A stretch of DNA of 64,000 bases, taken from contig JAMPEW010000002.1 in NCBI GenBank assembly GCA_023664775.1, positions 80,027 to 144,026 on the forward strand, in the 5' to 3' direction. The notes under the pieces were generated by a model that worked only from the letters and a program-made list of their open reading frames with translations, was not told the DNA's origin and searched no databases. This document shows, piece by piece, positions 8,751 through 16,350 of the stretch; the stretch's first letter is position 1, and each line of letters opens with the position of its first letter. The translations under genes and the position numbers were made by a program. This DNA is from Clostridium sp. (GTDB lineage Bacteria; Bacillota; Clostridia; Lachnospirales; Lachnospiraceae).

Positions 8751-8799
8751 AAAAAAACCTTTTTTATAGATATAATATGCAGCTTCCATGTCATGCGTT

Positions 8800-9987
8800 T
8801 CATATCCGTTTCAATCTTTCAAGCAGTTCCTCGTCCGTTAATTTGAAAACATTGTCTATAATCCAAATGTGCATATCCTTCGCTCTCTGCTTGAAAAACT
8901 GTGTTCCCGTAGTATCATCGCATGGTCTTGCAAGTATAAGCGCCTTTCTTGCATACTTTCCGCCAAATTTTCTCGATACGGTTTCAAGCTCATGGAGTGC
9001 TGCGCCTCCCGCCTTCCCGCTCTTGCAGGAGATGAATATCGGACAGACCTTTTTCATAAGGATAACATCTATTTCATTTATCGTATCGTACCCCGGATTA
9101 TTGATATCATGCAATTCGCCGTCCCAATCTATGTGGGCGCCTATCAGTGCATCGGAAAACAAATATCCGTCCCTTGTTGCCACCTCGTAAACATGCAGCT
9201 CCAAAATATTTCCCGCCTTACCGATTATCCTTTTTATCATATTGTTTTTATATTTAAAATAAACACGCTTGCCTGCCTCGCTGTATTCCTTGATAAGTCC
9301 TGCCTGATGCAAGTCACGAAGAAGCTGTATCGCCTCGCCCAAAGGATTTCTGAACAGCTCTACCCAGCCGTCGTGCTGGTCGGGCATGCTTTTTCTAAGC
9401 TCATCTATACGTGCACAAAATCTGTTCCAATTGCCCTTGTGCTTTTGACAAATCTTCCATGCCGCCCTTACATCCTGCCTGAATTCGTCATTGAAATTCC
9501 ACACGGAATAATTGCCCGTCTGCTTTGTGAGCAAGCCTCCATGTAAGATGATGTCATCCGCTATGCTTAAGCTGTAATGGTAATCAGAGGTCACAACCTC
9601 CGAACCCCTTATGTCAATCTCCGTTCCCGTAAATGGGTCAATTCTGAGCTTGCTTATATCCATCCTTGCCGCAATACAGCCAAGGGCAATCAGTATAATC
9701 TCGCTCCCTCCCGTAAGCTCGAAGCGAACGCCCGGATTTTCCCTTATAATATCCGTCATCATGGCAATGGCGCCGTCAAGGTTATCCTTTGGCACCTCAA
9801 TAAATTCAAGCTCCGTATCGGGACATTTGTTGTCACGAAACTGCTTAATATCGTTTATGCGCTTTGTTATCATATTATCCTTGTGCCCTAAAAAAATGAT
9901 TTTTTCCGGTCTGTACTTTATCATAGCCATAACATTTTCCAAGGGCTCCTCAGAATAAAACTCTACCATAACCTTTGTGCGACCCAT
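8800..9987 (-). CDS. Card1/Can2-like CARF-domain nuclease (DUF1887)
   Basis: This 395-residue protein has an N-terminal Rossmann-like CARF domain with the ligand-loop signature FELTGGSEIILIALG near residue 90. A winged-helix middle follows, then a C-terminal PD-(D/E)XK-like nuclease with NEIDVIL (about 304) and FISCKSGK (about 318). This is the DUF1887 layout of Card1/Can2, effectors switched on by cyclic tetra-adenylate from type III CRISPR-Cas10. The acidic residue of the usual ExK is Ser here (SCK). No cas10, cas genes or array are visible in the window. The start is supported by AAGGGG nine bases upstream. Nuclease fold and CARF domain are well supported; the activating signal is unknown. 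Confidence 0.82.
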   Translation of the reverse strand: MGRTKVMVEFYSEEPLENVMAMIKYRPEKIIFLGHKDNMITKRINDIKQFRDNKCPDTELEFIEVPKDNLDGAIAMMTDIIRENPGVRFELTGGSEIILIALGCIAARMDISKLRIDPFTGTEIDIRGSEVVTSDYHYSLSIADDIILHGGLLTKQTGNYSVWNFNDEFRQDVRAAWKICQKHKGNWNRFCARIDELRKSMPDQHDGWVELFRNPLGEAIQLLRDLHQAGLIKEYSEAGKRVYFKYKNNMIKRIIGKAGNILELHVYEVATRDGYLFSDALIGAHIDWDGELHDINNPGYDTINEIDVILMKKVCPIFISCKSGKAGGAALHELETVSRKFGGKYARKALILARPCDDTTGTQFFKQRAKDMHIWIIDNVFKLTDEELLERLKRI

Positions 9988-10136
9988 GCTCAGCTACCCC
10001 TTCTGCTTTCGGTTTTATTTTCTTACCTATATTATACTTTTTATATCGAAATATAGCAACAAAATACTAGAATATTTTAATGTACTGTGTTAAAATGTTT
10101 TAATGTAAAATTGTAGTAAATTTGGAGGACATTTCG

Positions 10137-11393
10137 ATGAAGGCTTTATATAAAAGAATCGTAACTCTTGGCATGATAAGTGCAACCTTGATTCTCGGCT
10201 GGGTATACTGCATGGCAGAATACCGTAATTCTCCAGCTTATATTATTGTCGTTTCACTTGCACTTGTCATATCCGTTTATGCTTTATTACTTGCTCTTAT
10301 GGATTTACACAGCGCAAAAGAGGAGGACGTCCGAAACTATATCGATAACGCAGTAGAATCTCTCCTTTCAAAAGAAGATGACATAACCGTAAAGCTCAGT
10401 AAGGCTTCCTACATTCAGGTACGCAACATATCAGAGGTTATTACACGTATGGAGGACTCAAATGCCGTAAGCTCTGAACGGCTTGAGCGTATTATAAAGA
10501 GAACAACCTCCTCCTCAAAGCAAAACACCACAGAGTCAATCAATAAAGCACTGAAGTTTTTATTAAAATATAATGATGCAAACACGAATAAGCTTGTTGC
10601 TTCCGTAGATACGCTGACAAGTGATTTGGAGAAGCTGACTACCCTTGTGGACAAATGCTCCGAGGATGAGCGTGCTGCATTTGCAGAAGCCATAAGCGCC
10701 CTTTCAGATGACGTCATGCAGGTACAAAACAGAATTGCCTCCATGTCAAGCAAAATCTCAGGACTTTCAGTAGACACTGCTTCCGATGCATCCAAGGACA
10801 GCCTTGACATATTTGAGGAGGACGTTGATGCTGACGAGCTTCCTGATTTTGAGGATTTAATGGAAGCTGCGGACGAGACGGAGGAGAATTTAGAGTTTGC
10901 CACAGATGATGAGATTACCGACGCTGACGAGGTTTCTGTTGAGGAGGCGATAGAGGCGGCAGCCAAAGCGGATGCGATATCCTCCCAAAACAATGAGGCG
11001 CAAGCTGCCCCTGAACCGACACCTGCTCCTGAAACCACGGAGACGGAAAATCCTAACAAGCAGCTTTCACCGGATGAAATTGCTGCATTATTTGCTCAGG
11101 CAGCACCTGCATCTGAGCCTGCTGACGAGCCTGAACCGGCTCCTGCTCCCGAAGTCAGTGAGGCTGACAATTCCAACAAGCAGCTTTCACCGGATGAAAT
11201 TGCTGCATTGTTTGCCCAGGCAGCGCCTGCATCCGAGCCTGAACCGGCTCCTGCTGACGAGCCTGACATATCCTTAAACGATATTATTGATGATAAAACA
11301 GAAGAGCCATCACCTACAGCACCTGTAAGTGACGACTCTAATAAACAACTTTCTCCTGAAGAAATCGCTGCACTGTTTGCATCGATTCAATAA
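10137..11393 (+). CDS. Two-TM membrane protein with acidic tail and three LSPDEIAALFA motifs
   Basis: This 418-residue protein has two membrane segments near the N-terminus (about residues 9-27 and 33-54). A probable coiled-coil region follows (60-215), then a long acidic Ala/Pro/Glu-rich tail. The tail carries the motif NKQLSPDEIAALFA twice and NKQLSPEEIAALFA at the very C-terminus. The motif resembles the ILSQxEIDALL peptide at the N-terminus of FliM, which docks CheY. The tail faces the cytoplasm if both TMs are a hairpin. The ATG at 10137 has GGAGG eight bases upstream; an upstream in-frame TTG is just part of that site. Function unknown; docking platform is inference. Confidence 0.75.
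   Translation: MKALYKRIVTLGMISATLILGWVYCMAEYRNSPAYIIVVSLALVISVYALLLALMDLHSAKEEDVRNYIDNAVESLLSKEDDITVKLSKASYIQVRNISEVITRMEDSNAVSSERLERIIKRTTSSSKQNTTESINKALKFLLKYNDANTNKLVASVDTLTSDLEKLTTLVDKCSEDERAAFAEAISALSDDVMQVQNRIASMSSKISGLSVDTASDASKDSLDIFEEDVDADELPDFEDLMEAADETEENLEFATDDEITDADEVSVEEAIEAAAKADAISSQNNEAQAAPEPTPAPETTETENPNKQLSPDEIAALFAQAAPASEPADEPEPAPAPEVSEADNSNKQLSPDEIAALFAQAAPASEPEPAPADEPDISLNDIIDDKTEEPSPTAPVSDDSNKQLSPEEIAALFASIQ
11055..11390 (+). repeat. Near-identical internal repeats encoding LSPDEIAALFA
   Basis: A segment starting AACAAGCAGCTTTCACCGGA occurs at 11055 and again at 11175, with few third-position changes over about 66 bases. A diverged third copy starts at 11340 and ends at the stop codon. 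The first two copies are a recent duplication. Confidence 0.85.
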
Positions 11394-11455
11394 TAGCTAT
11401 TGTGTTGCCGCAGTAGGTATTATGCCTAAAGCCTTACTGCGACAACTCTATATAG

Positions 11456-11806
11456 CTATAATTGGGAGAAATATTTGGTGTACGCCTGCACAAAATCCGA
11501 ATATTTATATTTTGATATTGATACCATATCGCCGTTTTTCATATATACATCCGTTCGATTATAATGCTCAATATAGTTCATATTTACCAGATAACCCTTA
11601 TGTATCCTAAAAAAATCAGGCTTCAGCTCTTTCTCTAACTCGCCGATTCTTCCATAGCACTCAATACTTTCATCTGCCAATGATATGGAAATCTTATGGT
11701 CGTTGCTCTCAATGTAATAAATATCTTCTGCATAAATCGTTCGGGCACTTTCCCCTTTTCCTATAGTAATTTTCTTCCTGCCATCGTCACCCCTCGTAAT
11801 AAGCAA
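11456..11806 (-). CDS. Stand-alone LytTR DNA-binding protein
   Basis: This 116-residue protein is essentially one LytTR domain. It has IYAEDIYYIESNDHKISI (the strand that starts the domain), FFRIHKGYLVNMNYIEHY (the conserved RxHKSYLVN-like core) and a C-terminal VSISKYKYSDF. It lacks a receiver domain, as in many clostridial LytTR regulators. LytTR proteins bind pairs of 9-bp direct repeats about 21 bp apart. The start is a TTG at 11804-11806 with GGAGG nine bases upstream; no ATG fits. It follows the FliD-like gene on the same strand by 56 bp. Confidence 0.9.
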   Translation of the reverse strand: MLITRGDDGRKKITIGKGESARTIYAEDIYYIESNDHKISISLADESIECYGRIGELEKELKPDFFRIHKGYLVNMNYIEHYNRTDVYMKNGDMVSISKYKYSDFVQAYTKYFSQL

Positions 11807-11862
11807 CCTTATCCACCTCCAGCCATTTCTTATGCCGCATATATTTTGTATACAAACAGACT

Positions 11863-12528
11863 TTATCCCTTGTAATCATATTTACTCTTATATCCACTGG
11901 CTGCTTTGCCGCCCGGCAGATAGCTGCTTGAAGAATTATCTAAATTAGCCTCGGCATTATCTCCAATATGTGCCGCAGTATAAGACAGCTTTTCCAAAAA
12001 TGAATTACTGCCCCCAAACATTTTTTCAAGCTTCTCCATGGACGCCGAATTAAACTTAGCCTTATCAATGCTAAGCTCTCCATTGCTCTCAACCGTTATT
12101 CCAAGCTCCGCAAGTGCCTCCTTATTTTCCTCAGTAAGCTCATTTAAGCTGTTACGGTAAAATGTATTCAGCGTTCCCGGTGTAAATTTCATTGCAGAAA
12201 GCATATCATTGTAGCTTTCCACCAAAGCCTCTGCGTTCTTATAAAGCTCGCTTGTATCACCGCTCTCCTTCGCCTTACTCATAACACTGTCCTTCTTGTC
12301 GTCAGAAAGCTTATCCGCATAGCTAATAAGCTTATCTGCCGCCTTGCTCAAATCCTCATATTTACCAAGCTTTACAGAGGAAATAGCAGTGCCTGCCTTT
12401 GTGTTCATAACATTGAATAACGAGCTGGAGGCATTTTCATCCCTCATATAATCTAAAAGACTGTGATGCTGGAGACTTACGCCTGCTTTGCCCATATTTT
12501 CACTAAGCATCTGTGATGTAATTCTCAT
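11863..12528 (-). CDS. FliD/FlgL-flavoured hypothetical protein
   Basis: This 221-residue protein starts MRITSQMLSENMGKAG, like the MRIT/SxxM start of FlgL hook-filament junction proteins. Its second half resembles FliD C-terminal repeats: ALAELGITVESNGELSID then FNSASMEKLEKMFGGSNSFL. It has no membrane segment or signal peptide, consistent with flagellar-type export or a cytoplasmic protein. No flagellar genes are close. Related short proteins are common in Lachnospiraceae, where they have no assigned function. It is followed by the LytTR gene and faces the sodC gene across a repeat-bearing intergenic region. Confidence 0.65.
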   Translation of the reverse strand: MRITSQMLSENMGKAGVSLQHHSLLDYMRDENASSSLFNVMNTKAGTAISSVKLGKYEDLSKAADKLISYADKLSDDKKDSVMSKAKESGDTSELYKNAEALVESYNDMLSAMKFTPGTLNTFYRNSLNELTEENKEALAELGITVESNGELSIDKAKFNSASMEKLEKMFGGSNSFLEKLSYTAAHIGDNAEANLDNSSSSYLPGGKAASGYKSKYDYKG

Positions 12529-12594
12529 ATAACTTCCATCTCCTTTTATATCTTTCTGTATTTTTTATCGTCAAGTAAATGCAATATCAATACC

Positions 12595-12647
12595 AAAATT
12601 ACGCCAATGGACGCAAAATTGACGTAAATGGACATGCAACATTTAAA
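12595..12647 (+). promoter_or_regulatory. 21-bp direct repeat and candidate sodC promoter
   Basis: The sequence AAAATTACGCCAATGGAC (12595-12612) is repeated imperfectly as AAAATTGACGTAAATGGAC (12615-12633); the AATGGAC cores are exactly 21 bp apart, about two helical turns. TTGACG (12619-12624) and TTTAAA (12642-12647), 17 bp apart, could be a promoter reading toward sodC. The spacing is what LytTR-type regulators use, and a LytTR gene is two genes away. The sequence differs from the known LytTR consensus, so the match is by geometry only. Confidence 0.45.
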
Positions 12648-12690
12648 AAAGCCGTACATATACATATAAGAAAGCTTATAAGGTATATAC

Positions 12691-13200
12691 ATGAATACAT
12701 TGCCAAATAACCATGTACTTACAAATATACTATATGGCGTCTGCCCCGATGCCGTTGCAGACATACTTGGAGGAAAATCCTATCCCGAAATAAAAGGCAG
12801 GGTGAAATTTTACCGTACAGCTTATGGTGGAATTTTAATTGAGTCAGAAATGTATAATCTGCCAAAAAAAGCCCCTGAGGGCTCGCCGAATTTTTTTGGT
12901 TTCCATATACATGAAAATGGTGACTGTTCAGATAATTTTGAACGAACAGGAGGACATTACAATCCCTTAAACAGACAGCACCCCTATCACGCCGGGGATA
13001 TGCCGCCCCTTATTTCATCAGACGGATATGCATGGTCTGTCTTTTATGACCTTAGCCTGACCATCGCAGAAATCATGGATAAGTCTGTAGTCGTACACGA
13101 TATGGCAGATGACTTCACATCACAGCCTGCCGGAAATTCAGGCAGTAAAATCGCCTGCGGCATGATAAGACCTTATCAGCTTTCCCCACTTTCAATCTGA
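12691..13200 (+). CDS. sodC: Cu/Zn superoxide dismutase family protein
   Basis: This 169-residue protein carries the full Cu/Zn SOD metal site. FHIHENGDC gives two Cu ligands and one disulfide Cys, GGHYNP gives the bridging His, RQHPYHAGDMPPL gives the Zn His and Asp, and VVVH gives the last Cu His. DDFTSQPAGNSGSKIACG holds the active-site loop and second Cys. No signal peptide is present, so it may be cytoplasmic, unusual since most bacterial SodC are exported. The start has AAGG ten bases upstream. The last 25 bases overlap the convergent DUF202 gene. Confidence 0.92.
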   Translation: MNTLPNNHVLTNILYGVCPDAVADILGGKSYPEIKGRVKFYRTAYGGILIESEMYNLPKKAPEGSPNFFGFHIHENGDCSDNFERTGGHYNPLNRQHPYHAGDMPPLISSDGYAWSVFYDLSLTIAEIMDKSVVVHDMADDFTSQPAGNSGSKIACGMIRPYQLSPLSI

Positions 13201-13628
13201 TACACCTGACTTTCCGCTTTTGTGGCAAGCTCATTTGCCTTTTGCTCAAGCTCATCTAAATAACGCTTCATTCTCGGATAAGTCGTGACATCCTTGTAAA
13301 TAAAATACAACGCAAATATCATTAAAAATGCCGCCAAAACCGTAGAGAAAATCTCAGAAATACCAAGAACAGGCAATGCCTTATATACGGTCGCACCGGT
13401 TCCAACTAAAGAAACTATCGTCCTTAGGTATGCAAGATGTGTCTGTTCCGCCGATAAACGGCTGTTGTGAAACGCAAGATCCGTTCGTATTTTAGAAAGC
13501 TCCGTACGCTCCATGGCAAGATTATTCTGATTGAATGCCATTGCCTGCTTCTTTTTCATACTGTCCGGTATTTTCCTCGGTGTACCTGACTCAAGCTCCG
13601 TCCTAAAGGAATCCTTTTTACTGCTCAT
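13176..13628 (-). CDS. DUF202 membrane protein
   Basis: The protein is about 150 residues. It contains LAMERTELSKIRTDLAFHNS and then RLSAEQTHLAYLRTIVSL, the repeated L-A-x-x-R-T pattern of DUF202, followed by two or three hydrophobic segments ending in YFIYKDVTTYP. DUF202 proteins are small membrane proteins without firm function. I start at 13628 (MSSKKDSFRT), which has AGGAGG upstream; an in-frame ATG at 13688 has no good site. The 3' end overlaps sodC tail to tail by 25 bp. Confidence 0.85.
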   Translation of the reverse strand: MSSKKDSFRTELESGTPRKIPDSMKKKQAMAFNQNNLAMERTELSKIRTDLAFHNSRLSAEQTHLAYLRTIVSLVGTGATVYKALPVLGISEIFSTVLAAFLMIFALYFIYKDVTTYPRMKRYLDELEQKANELATKAESQVYQIESGES

Positions 13629-13823
13629 TGAAAAACCTCCTAATAAATTTTGAACATCATCCCGACCTTGCTTCGCAATATGTTCCAATTGGTGCTATAT
13701 AGCCTAAAATTATATATCATTACCCTCATTATATTCGGAAAGTCTGTTTTTGTAAATTACTAACCAAAATGATTCTAAATATGATATAATTAGACAATAT
13801 ATTTGTTAAGGAAGATTTTGGCT

Positions 13824-15734
13824 ATGAATATTCAAATGCAGATAGGCGGATTATGTCTCATATTGCTTGTTTTCTACTGCTGTAAGCGCCGTAAGACGCT
13901 GGGCTTTTACAGTGGTAAGCTTTTTATGATGATTTTGTATCTTACCTTTGGCTGCGTTATACTGGATATTCTCTCTATCATTCTGATTGTAAATCAAAAT
14001 CTTCTTCCATTATGGCTTGTAAATCTTGAATGTAAGGCATACCTCATTTCCCTGGGCGGCATCTGTGGCATGATGCTCATATATGCAAGCGCTGACATCA
14101 GACACCTTGCAAGGGCTGACAGATTTACCATCTGCATTTCTGCCGTGGTAATCGCAACCTCAATAGCTGTTTCCTTATCGCCAATCAGCCTTTACCAAAA
14201 GGGCAATGTAACTTATACATACGGAATGGCATGCAACATCACATATGTAGGTGCCTTTCTTCTTATTATGACTACGTTTTTCGAGCTGATTGTACACGGA
14301 AAAACTATGAACCCAAAACGCAGGAGCACCCTTGCTTTTTGGCTTATCATATGGGTTGTGGCATGTCTGATACAGTTTTTTAACAAGGAATTTCTCCTTG
14401 TCGGCTTTGCGGCATCACTTGGTATTGCCATGCTGTTTTTTGAGCTTGAAAATCCTGAATTATATATAGACAGCGGTACGGGCTTTTATAACAGCTATGC
14501 ATTTGGTGAATTTATCAGACAAAAATACAGATTAGGCGAGGATATATCCGGGATAGTCATTTCCTTGGAGGACATTCACGAAAAGGATTTCCAGATAACG
14601 CAGATAGAGCTTGCGATGGTGGAGGTAAAACAGTTTTTAAAACAAATATCTGACGCAACAGTATTTAAAACTGACGGAAGGGAATTTACACTGTTGTTCG
14701 AAAGCACTGATGACATGGAGGAAACACGTCTTGTCATTGAAGAACGCTTTGAAAAGCAATGGCTTACCGGAAATGACAGTATTGCAAACGGCGGCTCCAT
14801 TTTTTTACAGCCAAATTATTTAGTGATTCCTTCCGGCTCCATCGCTAGTAATGCCGAGGAAATGTTAGGACTGCTGCGGTATTTCCGTCTGCACTGTGAT
14901 GATATGCTTGACGACTACACCATGGTACTTGACGAAACTATGATTGCAGGCAAAAAAAGCCGTGATGAGATGCTGGAGGCAACCGTCAGCGCCATCAAGG
15001 AGGACCGCATAGAGGTATTTTATCAGCCGATATACTCGGTTGCAGAAAAGAAATTTGTGTCCGCCGAGGCATTGGTGCGCATCATTAACGCTGACGGCAG
15101 CATCATACCGCCTTATCTTTTTATTCCAATTGCCGAGGAAACAGGGCTTATATCACAAATAGGCGAGCTTGTGTTTGAGAAAACCTGCCGTTTTATAAAA
15201 GAACAACAGCTTGAACAGTACGGCATACAGTTTATTGACGTAAATCTTTCCGTTATACAGTGTGAAAATGAAGCGCTTGCCGATACCTTTATCGGCATTA
15301 TGGAACAGCAGGGGCTTCCTCCCCACTATATCAGCTTAGAGATTACCGAGTCATCGGCAATGATGAAAAAGAATATTATGCTTGAAAATATGAACCGTCT
15401 GATTGACTATGGCGTTATGTTTGCATTGGATGATTTTGGGAACGGACAGTCCAACTTAAATTACATTGTGGACATGCCTGTCAAAATCGTTAAATTTGAT
15501 TTTGACATGACACAGGCATATTTCAAAACGAAAAAAGCAAAGTTTGTTTTGGAGGCAGCCACAAAAATGATACATGACATGCACCTTAAAATTGTGTCGG
15601 AGGGCGTGGAAACTGCCGAGCAATTTCAGGTTATTTCTGACCTCGGAATAGATTATATTCAGGGCTATTATTTCTCAAAACCGCTGAATGCCGATGCATT
15701 TATTGCGTTTCTGAAAGATAAGAACAAATCATGA
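13824..15734 (+). CDS. Cyclic-di-GMP phosphodiesterase: 7-TM, degenerate GGDEF, EAL
   Basis: The protein is 636 residues. The first ~215 residues hold about seven membrane segments, like the histidine-kinase-type 7TM sensor. A degenerate GGDEF domain follows; its signature position reads TDGREF, so it should not make c-di-GMP. The EAL domain (about 385-630) has AEALVRI, DVNLS, LEITES, DDFGNG, KIVKFD, EGVETAEQ and QGYYFS, so all usual metal and catalytic residues are present. It should hydrolyse c-di-GMP. The ATG at 13824 has AAGGA upstream and fits better than an in-frame TTG at 13803. It ends one base before the convergent neighbour. Confidence 0.92.
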   Translation: MNIQMQIGGLCLILLVFYCCKRRKTLGFYSGKLFMMILYLTFGCVILDILSIILIVNQNLLPLWLVNLECKAYLISLGGICGMMLIYASADIRHLARADRFTICISAVVIATSIAVSLSPISLYQKGNVTYTYGMACNITYVGAFLLIMTTFFELIVHGKTMNPKRRSTLAFWLIIWVVACLIQFFNKEFLLVGFAASLGIAMLFFELENPELYIDSGTGFYNSYAFGEFIRQKYRLGEDISGIVISLEDIHEKDFQITQIELAMVEVKQFLKQISDATVFKTDGREFTLLFESTDDMEETRLVIEERFEKQWLTGNDSIANGGSIFLQPNYLVIPSGSIASNAEEMLGLLRYFRLHCDDMLDDYTMVLDETMIAGKKSRDEMLEATVSAIKEDRIEVFYQPIYSVAEKKFVSAEALVRIINADGSIIPPYLFIPIAEETGLISQIGELVFEKTCRFIKEQQLEQYGIQFIDVNLSVIQCENEALADTFIGIMEQQGLPPHYISLEITESSAMMKKNIMLENMNRLIDYGVMFALDDFGNGQSNLNYIVDMPVKIVKFDFDMTQAYFKTKKAKFVLEAATKMIHDMHLKIVSEGVETAEQFQVISDLGIDYIQGYYFSKPLNADAFIAFLKDKNKS

Positions 15735-15735
15735 T

Positions 15736-16296
15736 TTATCTAAATTCCATATCATTGACAAAGGTTTTATAATGCTCGACAACATCCTTATCGCTTCCTG
15801 AGATTAACAGCTTATACATTCCATTATCGGTCCGCATATATATAAGATAACCTACAAAGCCTGATGCACTAACATAGGAAACATCATAATCGGTCACGGC
15901 ATCATTTTGTATCACTAAATCACTGTTTTGCACGTTTATACTGCCCATGTTAGTCATTTCCTTTATGAATTTCACAAAGCTGGAAAAATTGTCCTGATAG
16001 GCAGCAGACGGAAAGCGTTGGATTGTTATATATACATCTGAATAATTCACCTCCAGCCCGTCCTCATTATTTACATCGCTGCGTGACGTGGAATCAGAAA
16101 AAGTCACATAGGAATCAAGCTTTAAGGTGTATGTATTTCCCTGATTTGAAAATGTCTGGATTTTCGAGGTGCCGCCCTTGGACGTACCCGAAGCACTATC
16201 CTGATTCATGTTTCGGACAACTGCAAATACCACCGCAAGCACAGCAATGCCAAAAACAATTATTAACGCTATGATTAATTTTTTTGTTTTGTTCAT
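15736..16296 (-). CDS. Membrane-anchored extracytoplasmic protein, unknown
   Basis: This 186-residue protein begins MNKTKKLIIALIIVFGIAVL, one membrane segment with a positive N-terminus. A short Ser/Gly/Thr linker follows and then a mixed alpha/beta domain, presumably outside. No Cys follows the hydrophobic segment, so it is not a lipoprotein. I do not recognise the domain; the ending VEHYKTFVNDMEF resembles the tail of PsbP/DUF1795-like lipoproteins of Firmicutes, but weakly. It stands alone between a convergent EAL gene and rlmI. Confidence 0.65.
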   Translation of the reverse strand: MNKTKKLIIALIIVFGIAVLAVVFAVVRNMNQDSASGTSKGGTSKIQTFSNQGNTYTLKLDSYVTFSDSTSRSDVNNEDGLEVNYSDVYITIQRFPSAAYQDNFSSFVKFIKEMTNMGSINVQNSDLVIQNDAVTDYDVSYVSASGFVGYLIYMRTDNGMYKLLISGSDKDVVEHYKTFVNDMEFR

Positions 16297-16350
16297 TTTA
16301 AATTCCCTCCCCTATGATAAAAAAATAATATATGCGAGAAAAAATTGCAA

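Noticed and set aside
10415..11059. Ser-rich open frame on the minus strand (214 codons)
   Set aside because: It is the shadow of the coding strand of the acidic membrane protein and has low complexity with no start signal.
12546..12764. Hydrophobic minus-strand frame over the sodC start
   Set aside because: It overlaps the sodC promoter and start, has no ribosome binding site and conflicts with a well supported gene.
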